From CAXBDP01 sp041689935 (GTDB lineage: Bacteria; Bacteroidota; Bacteroidia; Cytophagales; Cyclobacteriaceae): a DNA stretch of 64,000 nt. Below, in pieces: positions 1-9,488 of this stretch (position 1 is the stretch's first letter; the number at the start of each line of letters is the position of its first letter). The notes under the pieces were generated by a model that had not been told where the DNA came from, searched no databases, and saw only the letters and a program-made list of their open reading frames with translations. A program made the position numbers and the translations under genes. Location of the stretch: positions 1-64,000 of the forward strand of contig JBDNFI010000055.1 of assembly GCA_041689935.1 (NCBI GenBank), written 5' to 3'.

Positions 1-684
1 CAAAAACCTTTAGCGGGTTCAAAACAAGAATCTTAGCAAAAATAACTGCCCTGACATTGATTCAATTTATCAACAAGTTTATATTCGATAGGAACATTAA
101 CAATATTAAAATTCAAATCACTTAATTTCACCCAACGGGTGGCTCTTCTTAAAGTTCTTTTCGTTGGCTCATCCCATCTCCATGGTTCACCAAGTAATCA
201 GTACCTTTAAGTGAAGCCCTTCGCTCCATCATCATTACAATTACTTCATCACTACTACAGCTTCATCCGCCACCTGTGTGCTCATTAGTAATCAACTTAC
301 AGGTACTTCCTGCTCGTGTTTTCCTTTTAGCATAACACATAGGCTTCCTGTGGTTCCGATATAAAGCCTGAATAATACTCATGCCTCCTTAATGACGGTT
401 GCCGCATAGTCAGTAATCAGGTGACCTCTATGCTTATCCCCAATCCCTCGATATGGACTGGATTTTGACAACAATTGGACTTTTCGTCACTTCATCGGAA
501 GGTTCGCTTTCGCTCATCTTTACTATTCCTACCTGACTGGTTTTCCAGCCTTTTCTCCTATCGCTTCACACACCTTCGTTACCGCAGATGCATCATAGAA
601 GTGGTTTGGCAAGCGCTCCTGAAAGCCCTAACCGGAGAACCTCCCTCCATCTTTATAACAGCTTACACAGCACGCGTCGAGTAG
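1..684 (-). mobile_element. Group II intron-like RNA stretch, decayed or incomplete
   Basis: Read on the minus strand from about 680 downwards, this stretch has no long open frame. It has the look of the 5' part of a bacterial group II intron: a possible GTG start near 673, then structured purine-rich segments including GAGCGAAAGCGAAC (complement of about 501-515) followed by a GAAGTG/GTTGTC region typical of domain I. It directly follows an integrase fragment on the same strand, which is a common insertion context for group II introns. I find no reverse transcriptase frame and no domain V in the visible part; these could lie left of the window or be lost. The exact 5' splice site is uncertain. 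Other structured RNA cannot be excluded. Confidence 0.35.
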
Positions 685-839
685 CCTGACCTGAGCCAAA
701 CATCTGAGGTAGTTGCTTAGGGTGCTTTCTGCTTTGCCATCGATAGAAAAGCTTTGCGTTAATTTATTCCGCAGTTGGCTAAATCCATCAACTTGAGCCG
801 TGGCTTGTTCAGCCAGCGTTAATGATTTTTTTTAAACAT
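685..839 (-). pseudogene. Tyrosine recombinase/integrase, N-terminal fragment
   Basis: Minus-strand translation gives about 50 residues, including LAEQATAQVDGF and IDGKAESTLSNYLRCLAQV. This is the SAM-like core-binding domain at the N-terminus of Bacteroidota tyrosine recombinases, which bind DNA arms during site-specific recombination. A start codon at 837-839 is out of frame with the rest; a run of eight A/T bases (827-833) between them would account for a one-base slip. The frame ends where the intron-like sequence begins, so the catalytic domain with R-H-R-Y is missing. The likely history is a mobile-element integrase interrupted by a group II intron and then decayed. The family call rests on the N-terminal motif only. 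Confidence 0.55.
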
Positions 840-930
840 GATTAAATAAATTTAATTGTACCTTGAGCTACTAGAATCTACCATCGTATGGCTGGATAAA
901 AGCTTCCGACCATAGGGAGGATTCGTTCAA

Positions 931-952
931 CAGCACGTATAATTAAGTGCTG
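931..952. other. Small hairpin in the spacer between mobile remnant and TonB-domain gene
   Basis: CAGCAC and GTGCTG form a 6-bp perfect stem around a 10-base A/T-rich loop, followed on the plus strand by TTTT. It could be a weak terminator or an end of the former mobile element. The rest of 840-1094 is AT-rich and shows nothing else I recognise. Confidence 0.3.
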
Positions 953-1094
953 TTTTCGAGCTGCTAATAAAGGTTTTATGATTTTTAGCTTTCTTTTTGC
1001 TTTACTGCTTCCTATTAAAGTCCGTATTAACAATTAATGCTTTTTTTTGAATCGATCGCACACTAAAATTTCGCGTACCCACTCAACTATAAAA

Positions 1095-1577
1095 ATGAAA
1101 TCAATTTTACCTTACTTATCCTTAAGCATTTTACTAGTTTCTGCTTGTAGTTCAACAAGCAGCACAGTTCAAACTTCTTCAACCGCAAAAGAGCCAAAAA
1201 AATCATCAACTGAATTAGCTTTTTCGATCGATGAAAATAATGATGGGCGCTATGAACCATTCAAAATTGAATTGGGAAATGAACCACAACCTGTTCAAGG
1301 AAAAGAACAATGGTTAAAAGATTTTTTTGGTTCAATAAAATATCCTGCCGAAGCAAGGCGAAATAAAGTAGAAGGAGTTGTGATTTTGGATATTGAAGTT
1401 GATCAAAATGGGAAAGTGATGTTTGTAGGTATTAAAAATGGAGTTTCAAGAGAGTTGGATGATGAAGCAAAAAGAGCATTTATTTCTTCTACTAAAGAAG
1501 GCTATTTTCCATTTATAATAAATGGTTCAGCAACTAAATTTCGAATGGATATACCGGTTTCATTTTATATAAACTAA
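1095..1577 (+). CDS. TonB C-terminal domain lipoprotein
   Basis: A 160-residue protein if started at the ATG at 1095, which puts a lipoprotein signal peptide first (MKSILPYLSLSILLVSAC, lipid-modified Cys18). The upstream in-frame start at 1047 would bury the signal and is less likely. After a Ser/Thr/Lys-rich linker, residues about 75-160 form a TonB C-terminal fold: the IKYPAEARRNKVEGVVILDI stretch matches the usual Y-P-x-x-A-x-x-x-x-x-x-G-x-V-x-V pattern. There is no energy-coupling transmembrane helix or proline-rich spacer, so it is not a classical TonB. It is more likely an envelope lipoprotein with a peptidoglycan- or partner-binding TonB-like domain. It stands alone beside mobile DNA. 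Confidence 0.75.
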   Translation: MKSILPYLSLSILLVSACSSTSSTVQTSSTAKEPKKSSTELAFSIDENNDGRYEPFKIELGNEPQPVQGKEQWLKDFFGSIKYPAEARRNKVEGVVILDIEVDQNGKVMFVGIKNGVSRELDDEAKRAFISSTKEGYFPFIINGSATKFRMDIPVSFYIN

Positions 1578-1932
1578 ATAGAAAACGATTCTAATTAAAA
1601 TACAACGTGCTCATAGTCTTTAAAGTGTGGAAGGTTTTAGCTGAAGTAACGATTTTAAGGCCCTACCAAATTCAACCAATACCGATTTATAGATAAATAT
1701 CTGATGGATTCAAGAATGAATGTCGAATGTCGGACATCTTACCAAAAAAATACTGAACACTTTAGCCAAACATTAAGTGAATAAAAATACTTTATTTATT
1801 TGAATAAATAGGCAAGTAAATATAATAAACATATGTTGCATTTCATACCACTTTTTACTGTGTATGTATTAAGATGTTTCAATCTTTTTACCCACATTAC
1901 AACCTTTGGTTAAAAAACTGGCTTCCAATTAC
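1578..1932. other. Intergenic stretch, no gene recognised
   Basis: 355 bases of AT-rich sequence between two plus-strand genes. I see no coding frame, RNA gene or clear terminator. It presumably carries the promoter of the following secreted-protein gene, but I cannot place a convincing -33/-7 pair. Confidence 0.5.
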
Positions 1933-3471
1933 ATGCGATTTATTTCTTTTTTGGTTGCTATTTTATTTTTAGCAGGAGAGCATTCTTTTGGGCAAACGTT
2001 TTCAACTGACTTTGAGACTTACTCTACAAATACCTTATACCTAAATGGATGGGATTTCAACTCCGCTCAATATTTTATTGGAACAGGAGATTCAGATTTC
2101 AGCAGGAGTCTTCAAACTGCAAATCTCTCGACTAGAAATACATTCAAAGTATCCTCAGGATATTGGCTTGATGATGGCCTCTCGGACAGAACCATATCTT
2201 TTGATTGGAAACCCACATGGGATGGTGACGATGATGGTAGGAGAGGAGAATGGCGATTGCTTGTATTTGATCATAGCGACACAGAATTAGGCAGTACGTT
2301 GTGGATAAGTAATACATCAAGCAATTCGGTCCAATCTAGTGGTTTTACTATCCCTGCAGCTCTATTACCAAATGTTGATGCCTGGTATTATATTTCAATT
2401 GAGGCAAGAAGAGTTGGAACCAATAGTAGCGGAACGTCTATTCTACGCTTTGATAACTTCAGTACGTCCTTTCCCACGAACTCTTTCTGGCCCGAACTCT
2501 CACCCAATGTTACTGTCACAGATTTGTTTTCCGTTTCTGATGCTGAAATAGATGAAGGTGATCAGGCTACCATCACGTTTACGTTTGAATATGACGAAAT
2601 ACTCGCAAGCCCATCCCAACGAGCGATTCGAGGATTAGAATACCAAATTGATTTGCATGCAGGCCTTGAATATGTTTCTCATACAATCACCGGTTCCTCA
2701 GCAGGGCCTGGTGCAGCCTATAATTCTGGCACAGGTGTTTTCACTATTGAGGCAATTCAAAAAGATATACCGCTTGTGTTGACCATCACTGTGGAAGGAA
2801 TTGCGGATTGTCCAGCCTGCGAGGTAGAAGTCACTGCTCTAAATGCAAATGACATTCAACCTAAGACAGGCTTTGGAGATGAAATTGAAATCTTAAGTGT
2901 GCTTCCTATCGAACTTATTTACTTGCGAGCTGAAGCGAACCAAAAACGAGCCCAAGTGGAGGTAAGCTGGGCTACAGCCTCGGAGAAGGATAATGACTTT
3001 TTCACCATTGAGAGATCGAAAGATGGACTACGATTCCATGAAATTGCTACTGTCTTAGGCGCAGGAACACATGTTGGCAGGTTGGAATACACCCATACCG
3101 ACATTACTCCTTTTGATGGAGACTCCTATTATCGACTCAAGCAAACGGATTTTGATGGAACATTTGCCTATTCCTATGTGGTGAGGGTAAACCTCCCTTT
3201 CGCTCGAAAAGATTTTACCATTGCTCCAATACCTTTAGCAATAGGTGATGAACCCTCAATTTGGTTGAAGGGTGATTGGGATGCTAATGAACAAGTTAAT
3301 ATTCAAATCCTTGACACCAAAGGCTCTCAAGTTTGGCAAAGTACGGGCGATGTCATGGAAAATGAATTACAATTGAAAGATGCCTTTCCAACTTTACCAG
3401 CAGGGGTTTATGTGGTTGCCGTATTTTCCAATAACTTCCGCTTGTTGAAGAAAATATTGATTGGGCGATAA
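1933..3471 (+). CDS. Secreted protein with type IX secretion C-terminal sorting domain
   Basis: 512 residues from the ATG at 1933, chosen because it starts directly with a signal peptide (MRFISFLVAILFLAGEHSFGQ); a TTG at 1906 is in frame but would precede it. The N-terminal ~170 residues look like a concanavalin/jelly-roll type beta domain. The middle holds a conserved-repeat-like region with a Cys-x-x-Cys. Residues ~325-420 match the segment that often precedes sorting domains (ELIYLRAEANQKRAQVEVSW, then YYRLKQTDFDGTF). The last ~75 residues end in LPAGVYVVAVFSNNFRLLKK, the type A sorting signal. Export through the inner membrane by Sec and across the outer membrane by the type IX system is expected. 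The ligand or substrate is unknown. Confidence 0.8.
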   Translation: MRFISFLVAILFLAGEHSFGQTFSTDFETYSTNTLYLNGWDFNSAQYFIGTGDSDFSRSLQTANLSTRNTFKVSSGYWLDDGLSDRTISFDWKPTWDGDDDGRRGEWRLLVFDHSDTELGSTLWISNTSSNSVQSSGFTIPAALLPNVDAWYYISIEARRVGTNSSGTSILRFDNFSTSFPTNSFWPELSPNVTVTDLFSVSDAEIDEGDQATITFTFEYDEILASPSQRAIRGLEYQIDLHAGLEYVSHTITGSSAGPGAAYNSGTGVFTIEAIQKDIPLVLTITVEGIADCPACEVEVTALNANDIQPKTGFGDEIEILSVLPIELIYLRAEANQKRAQVEVSWATASEKDNDFFTIERSKDGLRFHEIATVLGAGTHVGRLEYTHTDITPFDGDSYYRLKQTDFDGTFAYSYVVRVNLPFARKDFTIAPIPLAIGDEPSIWLKGDWDANEQVNIQILDTKGSQVWQSTGDVMENELQLKDAFPTLPAGVYVVAVFSNNFRLLKKILIGR

Positions 3472-3610
3472 TCTTTTTATTCGCAAAACGTCAATCATTC
3501 TTCCTCTAAATTTTATTCACACTGCTGATAATTGATTTTATTTCGCTCAAAACCGTTTTCATGCTTCTTTAACGCAATAAAATCTACCCGAATACCTTAA
3601 TAAGGCAGCC

Positions 3611-4549
3611 TCAAAAAGGCAATTTCTCTAAATCTACATTGCCTCCGGTAAGGATAATTCCCACCCGCTTGTTTTTAAAATTGCTCGGCTCCTTGAGCAC
3701 AGCTGCAAAAGGCACAGCGCATGATGGCTCTATAATGATCTTCATTCTTTCCCATATCATCCGCATCGCCTGAACGATTTCATCGTCTTCTACTCTGATA
3801 ATCCGCTCAACATATTTTTGAATTATAGGAAAAGTCTTATCCCCCAATGAGGTCATTAAGCCATCGGCTATGGTTTTGGGATTTTCCATGGGAATAATCT
3901 TACCAGCAGCTAATGATCGGTAGGCATCATCTGCTCCAGCAGGCTCAGCGGCAATCACTTTAGTTTTTGGGCTGAGATAATGCACGCTCAATGCCGTACC
4001 AGACAAGAGCCCCCCTCCGCCTACAGGTGCCATTACAATATCCAAATTTTGCACTTGCGCCAGCAATTCCAATGCGCAGGTGGCTTGGCCGGTAATTACC
4101 GCATAGTCATTGTAAGGCGGCACAAAGGTGGCTCCAGTTTTGGCCACAATATCGGCTAATGTACTTTCCCTCGCTTGCAAGGTGGGTTCACATTCTACAA
4201 TTTCGGCACCATAGCCAGCTACAGCTTTTTTCTTGATGGCAGGTGCAGTGCGTGGCATTACGATATAGGCTTTGATGCCTCTACTCTGTGCGGCTTTGGC
4301 CAATGCTGCCGCGTGATTGCCTGATGAATGTGTGGCTACTCCATTGCTCGCTTCCGAATCGCTCAGGAGGAATACAGCATTGGCTGCCCCCCGCATTTTG
4401 AAAGCACCTACTTTCTGGAAATTCTCACATTTGAAAAATAACTCGCACCCCGCAATTTTATTTAAACTTTCACTTGTGAGAACGGGAGTTCTATGGATCA
4501 TGGGCTCAATGCGGCGATGAGCCTCTTGTATATCTTGCAGACTAATCAT
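3611..4549 (-). CDS. PLP-dependent threonine dehydratase / serine racemase-like enzyme
   Basis: 312 residues, the length of serine racemase and the catabolic threonine dehydratases rather than the ~500-residue biosynthetic IlvA with its ACT-like regulatory domain. The PLP-binding lysine is K51 in GAFKMRGA, the substrate loop SSGNHAAAL lies at about 74-82, and the phosphate-binding GGGGLLSG is near 175. Such enzymes convert threonine or serine to 2-oxobutyrate or pyruvate plus ammonia, and some also racemise serine; sequence alone does not decide between them. It is monocistronic by spacing. Its start overlaps nothing, and about 70 bases separate it from the next gene upstream on the same strand. 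Confidence 0.85.
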   Translation of the reverse strand: MISLQDIQEAHRRIEPMIHRTPVLTSESLNKIAGCELFFKCENFQKVGAFKMRGAANAVFLLSDSEASNGVATHSSGNHAAALAKAAQSRGIKAYIVMPRTAPAIKKKAVAGYGAEIVECEPTLQARESTLADIVAKTGATFVPPYNDYAVITGQATCALELLAQVQNLDIVMAPVGGGGLLSGTALSVHYLSPKTKVIAAEPAGADDAYRSLAAGKIIPMENPKTIADGLMTSLGDKTFPIIQKYVERIIRVEDDEIVQAMRMIWERMKIIIEPSCAVPFAAVLKEPSNFKNKRVGIILTGGNVDLEKLPF

Positions 4550-4621
4550 ATTGACGAAATTGACTCAACAATAATAAGCAAATTCTAAGCATATAAAGTT
4601 GCAAAGACTGTCGGGAGGCAC

Positions 4622-5740
4622 CTAGAAAGCTTCTGTTACTATAAAATATATATTACCGCCCTCTCGCCCATAGCCATAATCTAAGCGGACATTGAGTCGC
4701 TCGGCAGGATTTACGATGAAACGCAAACCTGTACCTATTGAATATTTGAGTTGGGAAGCCCGAAGGTCGCCGAGCGAATCATATACATCGCCTACACCTG
4801 CGAAGGCCACCATTCCAAACCGCCAGAATAATGGGAAACGGTATTCCATTTGTGTAGCCCAAAAGTGCTTATCTCTAAAGCGATTTCTTGGATAGCCACG
4901 CAATATGTCATCGTTGCCCAAGGTAGCCAAATCAAGAAAGGGCACATCCCCATAGTTAAATCGAAAAACAGTTTGGGAAGCTAAAATATGCTTTGGTTTC
5001 AATTGCCAATATTGCTGATACGTGGCATTGATATTGGTGAAATTAAAGGTTCCGCCAAAGGCTTTGGAATAGAAATAAGACGACACCTCGGCAAACCTCC
5101 CTTCGTACGGATTGATAATATTATCGCGCGAATCGAAAAGAGCCACCACCCCTACCGCCGCACCAATTCCTCCGTCAAATCCCGTAATATCTCCAGACCC
5201 AAGCTGTCCACCTTCTTCGGTTTTCAACCCATTCTCCGACTGATATTTGAAATCGAAACCCACAAATAGGGAAGGTCGAATTTGCTTTAGCGCTAATGCT
5301 TCAATAGAAATAAGATTGTATGTATAAAATTCCTCATCTTCCAATTTAGTATCATTACCGATGCCATAAAAGCGGTCTGGAAAATTCCGGAACCGTGTTT
5401 CTCCTTTCAGAATATAATCTTCATTTCGAGTGAAAATATTCCAAATACCCCATATATCTAACTGTTTATTTTGGGTGTAATCGGCCAAGAATTGCACAAA
5501 AGATGATCGAGTAGCTTTTTGATAATCGTATTTGGGAGGAACCTTGAAATAATAAACACTTGCTGCACCATAAGCCAATCGCGTATCGGGAGTATAGTAT
5601 AAAAGCGGGAGGAAAAAGAAGCCATTTTTATCATCGGGAATAGAATCGCTCAACGGTTTGACTCCCATAAAACCTTGCGCTTTCACCATAGTAAAGCTTA
5701 CCATCATCAGGAGCAGGCAGCTCAATAAAAATTTTCGCAT
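4622..5740 (-). CDS. Omp85/D15-family outer-membrane barrel protein
   Basis: 372 residues with an N-terminal signal peptide (MRKFLLSCLLLMMVSFTMVKAQ). The rest alternates beta strands with aromatic girdles, as in the surface-antigen D15 barrel domain of the BamA/TamA family. It lacks N-terminal POTRA domains, so it is probably not BamA itself. In Bacteroidota such POTRA-less D15 proteins are common and mostly uncharacterised, with suggested roles in lipid or phospholipase-like functions. The C-terminus ends in an aromatic residue (IYFIVTEAF), the usual outer-membrane insertion signal. The octamer GCGGGAGG occurs in the gene at 5605, encoding part of F-L-P-L on the opposite strand. Confidence 0.75.
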   Translation of the reverse strand: MRKFLLSCLLLMMVSFTMVKAQGFMGVKPLSDSIPDDKNGFFFLPLLYYTPDTRLAYGAASVYYFKVPPKYDYQKATRSSFVQFLADYTQNKQLDIWGIWNIFTRNEDYILKGETRFRNFPDRFYGIGNDTKLEDEEFYTYNLISIEALALKQIRPSLFVGFDFKYQSENGLKTEEGGQLGSGDITGFDGGIGAAVGVVALFDSRDNIINPYEGRFAEVSSYFYSKAFGGTFNFTNINATYQQYWQLKPKHILASQTVFRFNYGDVPFLDLATLGNDDILRGYPRNRFRDKHFWATQMEYRFPLFWRFGMVAFAGVGDVYDSLGDLRASQLKYSIGTGLRFIVNPAERLNVRLDYGYGREGGNIYFIVTEAF

Positions 5741-5895
5741 TGGTAAGTTTCTATTTGATTAAGCCTTAAATTCAACAGATTTGATTTGTGCAAATGAATC
5801 GTTAAAGGAGATTTAATAAAATCAGGTCGAATCCTTTAGGAAAATTACTTTACAAAAACCTTGCGAAGATAATCCAATTCCTACCCGTATAAATA

Positions 5896-5925
5896 AAGAG
5901 GCACCCGAAAATTCGGGTGCCTCTT
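5896..5925 (-). terminator. Terminator behind the M16 protease gene
   Basis: A perfect 14-bp inverted repeat (AAGAGGCACCCGAA and its complement, 2-base centre) followed on the minus strand by a T-rich tail (TTTATTT). It lies 25 bases past the stop codon of the M16 protease gene and fits a rho-independent terminator. Confidence 0.85.
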
Positions 5926-5949
5926 GGTAAGAATGATTTTGAGCTAAAA

Positions 5950-8766
5950 TTATTCCTGAGGCAACTTCAATACACGGATGTACTGCTCTTTGCTCAGATA
6001 TTTAATTGCCGCTGCTTTTATTTGCTCAATCGTTACAGATTCGATTCTCGCTTCTGTATTGAGTATTTCCGCTCTATCCATTCCATCCGATTGATAGCTG
6101 CTCAAATTGGTCAACCAATATCCGTTTCGCTCTTTGTTCTCTGACAATTGACGTTTTTTGGTTTCTTGTACTTTCGCCAAATCTTCTACAGTTGGTCCTT
6201 CTGTTTTTAGTTTTTCTATTTCTCTCCAGGTGGCCTCTGTGAGTTTTTCTACATTTTCAGGTGCGCATGGAAACTGAATCACAAATTGGTATCGCTCACT
6301 AGGTGTTTTGCCAGAACTACCTCCCGCACTCGCACCATATACACCTCCAATTTCCTCTCTCAAGGTTTCGATTAATTTAATGGTCAATATTTCTCCCATT
6401 TGACTAATTACCTCACTGCTTTCGAGGCTATACTCTTCTTCATCTGAAAACAACATCACCACCATCGCTTTATCATCTTGGCCTACTCTTATCACTTCTT
6501 CCACATTTCCAGAAGGAGGCACCATACCCAAATCTTTGTAAGTTTCGGTATTGTTGCTCGATGGCAATGAACCCAAGTACTGAGCTAACATAGGCTTTAT
6601 CGCTTCCACGTCGATATTACCCACTAAAGTAAAGTGGAAATCCGATGCATCTGCAAATCGCTCTTTATAGATCTCGAGCATTCTGTCCAAGCTCAAGCCA
6701 TCAATATCCTCTGGCGTAGGAATAGACGCTCCACGTGGATTGCCTTGAGTAAGTAACTTACTTATCGCCAATTGGAATTGTATGTCTGGACTAGCCATAA
6801 TCATGGCTAATTGTGCCTTTTGGGAAGCCTGGAAAGATTTAAAGAAAGCCTCATTCTTAAAAGGCTGGGTAAAATATAGATGTGTTAATTGCAACATCGT
6901 TTCCAAATCCTTTGGAGTTGTATTACCATTGATACTCTCCGAGTACATCCCGATACTAGGCGAAACGCGCGCATTTTTTCCAGCCAATAATTTTTGTAAA
7001 TCAGTAGAGCTAAACTCACCAACACCGCTATTGGTTACAATAGCACTGGCAAAACTGGCATTGAAATGATCTGAATCAGGATAAAGCGACTGTCCACCTT
7101 CGGAGGATGCGCTCATAATGATTTCATCATTTTTGAACGTGGTGGATTTCAACGTTACTTTAACACCGTTAGAAAGCTCTAAGTCCACAATTCCCAATGC
7201 AGCATTTTCTGTTTGAGAAACCACCGTGCCAGCGGGAGGTAATGCAGATAGTAATTCAGCACCGCCCATTTTGTCTTCATAAGGTTCTAATTCCTCATTT
7301 TCAACATTGGCAAGTATCTTCAATAAGTCTTCTTCTGTTGGGTATTCAAGTCCTTCTGCCTCTGGACCCAATACGATAATCACTCGATTTTCGTCAAGGA
7401 AAAGTTCATCGGCCATACTATTCACTTCTTCTATAGTGATTGTTGGTAAAATCTGCTTGGCAAATTCAAATCTATATTCTGTTGCAGGAATGGGTGAACT
7501 GCTGAGGAAATTTGATACGTAACGATTGGTATACACCCCAGATTCAGTTTTTTCCCGATCATTAAAAGCTCTTTCTTGGCCAGCCAAATATTGTTTTTTG
7601 TATCGCTCTAGCTCACCTTCTGTAAATCCATGACGTGCTACTCTTTCGTTCTCACGCAATACAGCTTCGAAGCCCTTGATGATTCCATCTTGTGCTACGG
7701 CAGCACTAATTGAGAAAAATGTAGAGGTGGCTACAATATCTTGTATACCCACGCCTGCACCAATAAAAGGTGGCTCTGCTAATTGGCGAAGCTCATTTAA
7801 TCTCAAGTTCAGCATGCCAGAATAGGCACTACGGATGATCGATTTTCTCAAATCGCCAAGCGTTTTTGTTTCAATTTTAGGATGCTTGATGTACATCTCT
7901 ACCTGGGTAGAAGTTTGCTCAGGATCTGTTTCTATTGCTACAATCGTTTCTTTGTGACCTGGAACCTCATAATAGATTCGTTCTCTATTATTGGCTGGAT
8001 TTTGCTGATTACCAAAATACTTTTTGATTAACGCTTCCATCTCATTTACATCCAAGTCTCCCACAGCTACAACCGCCATCAGGTTTGGACGATACCAATC
8101 TTTGTAGAAACTTCTTAACTCTTCATATTCGAAAGTTCTAAGGATATCTACCTTTCCGATCGGCAATCTTTCCGCATATCTTGAGTCTTTGAATAGTTTG
8201 CTGAAATAGCGGTCGGACATACGCTGCGATGCGCCACGACCGGTTCTCCATTCCTCTACCACTACACCTCTTTCATCGTCGATTGCTTTATCCATAAGCA
8301 ATGCGCCAAAAGCCCAATCGGAAAGCATAAGCATTCCTTTTTCTAGGTTCTCAGCATTGTTCAAGGGAATTGGCAGGATATATACTGTTTCGTCGAAACT
8401 TGTATAAGCGTTCAAATCAGCTCCAAACTCCACGCCCATTGACTGAAGAAATGAAATCAATTCATTTTCAGAAAAATTGGTTGAACCGTTAAAGCCCATG
8501 TGCTCCATAAAGTGAGCAAGCCCTTGTTGGTTGTCTTCTTCCAAGATAGAGCCCGCCTTCAGAACCAACCGGAGCTCCATTTTATCTTCTGGCTGACTAT
8601 TTTCTCTTACATAATACGTAAGTCCATTTTCAAGTTTCCCAATCTTCACATTAGGATCTGTAGGAATTGCTTCATTTAGATTGAGTTGCTGAGCACTCGA
8701 CATAAATCCGAAACACACTATACCTACAGCTAAGAGAAATATTCTCTTACCATTTACCTTCCACAT
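5950..8766 (-). CDS. M16 (insulinase/pitrilysin-family) zinc metalloprotease
   Basis: 938 residues with a signal peptide (residues 1-25), so it is periplasmic or envelope-located. The inverted zinc motif HxxEH is present as HFMEH at residues 85-89, with the distal glutamate in DDERGVVVEEWR (about 165-172). A second, catalytically inactive M16 domain follows (residues ~540-930) with the R/Y substrate-binding segment near GGVYGASAGG. This two-domain 'processing peptidase-like' architecture is typical of Bacteroidota periplasmic M16 proteins thought to degrade peptides. Transcribed alone: a strong terminator lies downstream. Two octamers (6320, 7232) fall in the gene. Confidence 0.9.
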   Translation of the reverse strand: MWKVNGKRIFLLAVGIVCFGFMSSAQQLNLNEAIPTDPNVKIGKLENGLTYYVRENSQPEDKMELRLVLKAGSILEEDNQQGLAHFMEHMGFNGSTNFSENELISFLQSMGVEFGADLNAYTSFDETVYILPIPLNNAENLEKGMLMLSDWAFGALLMDKAIDDERGVVVEEWRTGRGASQRMSDRYFSKLFKDSRYAERLPIGKVDILRTFEYEELRSFYKDWYRPNLMAVVAVGDLDVNEMEALIKKYFGNQQNPANNRERIYYEVPGHKETIVAIETDPEQTSTQVEMYIKHPKIETKTLGDLRKSIIRSAYSGMLNLRLNELRQLAEPPFIGAGVGIQDIVATSTFFSISAAVAQDGIIKGFEAVLRENERVARHGFTEGELERYKKQYLAGQERAFNDREKTESGVYTNRYVSNFLSSSPIPATEYRFEFAKQILPTITIEEVNSMADELFLDENRVIIVLGPEAEGLEYPTEEDLLKILANVENEELEPYEDKMGGAELLSALPPAGTVVSQTENAALGIVDLELSNGVKVTLKSTTFKNDEIIMSASSEGGQSLYPDSDHFNASFASAIVTNSGVGEFSSTDLQKLLAGKNARVSPSIGMYSESINGNTTPKDLETMLQLTHLYFTQPFKNEAFFKSFQASQKAQLAMIMASPDIQFQLAISKLLTQGNPRGASIPTPEDIDGLSLDRMLEIYKERFADASDFHFTLVGNIDVEAIKPMLAQYLGSLPSSNNTETYKDLGMVPPSGNVEEVIRVGQDDKAMVVMLFSDEEEYSLESSEVISQMGEILTIKLIETLREEIGGVYGASAGGSSGKTPSERYQFVIQFPCAPENVEKLTEATWREIEKLKTEGPTVEDLAKVQETKKRQLSENKERNGYWLTNLSSYQSDGMDRAEILNTEARIESVTIEQIKAAAIKYLSKEQYIRVLKLPQE

Positions 8767-8956
8767 AATTTTGACGTTTATAAAATTTGAAATTAGTTTA
8801 TCAATAAATTTAGTAAATATTGCGTTTTCACCTTAAAAGTAATGATAATCGGATTAAATCATAAATAAATGGCGATTAAAGCAGATAATAATTTCTCGTT
8901 TTCTGACGGCTAATTTTTTAAGAATGCCCTAACTAACAAGCCTATTCCCAGAAAAA

Positions 8957-9350
8957 TAAAATATCCGCAAAGTTAAATACCGGCCAAAAAGCAATTGACC
9001 TCCCGCCGATTATTGGCACCCATTCAGCAAAGTAGCCATCATATAGATCGAGGTATAGCATATCAATACCTTGCCATGAAACCAAGGTATACTGCTATCT
9101 ACCATGGCATTTCCAAACCATACTCCATAGAATATATTATCTATTCGGTTTTCGATGGCTCCCTCTGCTACTAATCTAATGGGAAATTTGTGTTTTCTAA
9201 TCTTGCTAAGGAACAGGTGTCCAAGCAAATAATTAATCGAAGTAAACTAAGAGAGAGCCTGCCATAATAAGGGAAGTTCCAATCTACCTCGAATGCCATT
9301 CCAGCATTGGAGGTGTAGTAGAGTTAAATCCAACCAAAAAGGATAGTTTG
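8957..9350 (-). pseudogene. lspA: Decayed lspA (signal peptidase II) behind ileS
   Basis: Minus-strand translation in shifting frames gives recognisable LspA pieces in the right order. LYYTSNAGMAFEVDWNFPYY then GRLSLSLLRLI corresponds to the N-P-G-A/M-A-F region. ENRIDNIFYGVWF and SSIPWFHGKV correspond to the G-N-x-x-D-R-I-x-G region with the first catalytic Asp. DGYFAEWVPIIGGRSIAFW then PVFNFADI corresponds to the F-N-x-A-D motif with the second Asp. An in-frame stop precedes the first piece and at least two frameshifts break the rest, so no functional enzyme can be made here. LspA cleaves lipoprotein signal peptides and is often encoded directly after ileS, as seen here. The many lipoproteins in this window imply an intact copy elsewhere. 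The rest of 8767-9488 is non-coding. Confidence 0.72.
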
Positions 9351-9426
9351 GCCGGAACGTCCTAAATCCATATTAAAATACACTCAAAATTTGGTGGATT
9401 GATCAATAAGAATAACCAATAAAACG

Positions 9427-9475
9427 AAGAGGAAATAAGGTTTCCATTTGCTGGAGCGTTCCGTTATTTCCTCTT
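9427..9475 (-). terminator. Hairpin behind ileS
   Basis: AAGAGGAAATAA and its exact complement TTATTTCCTCTT, 25 bases apart, begin 14 bases past the ileS stop codon. The long loop and AT-rich stem make it a moderate terminator candidate. It now separates ileS from the decayed lspA. Confidence 0.55.
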
Positions 9476-9488
9476 GTCTATATTCCAT

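Noticed and set aside
4561..4621. TCGGGAGG near 4615 as another octamer copy
   Set aside because: One mismatch at the first base position pair (TCGGGAGG); only exact copies were counted. The same applies at 60899.
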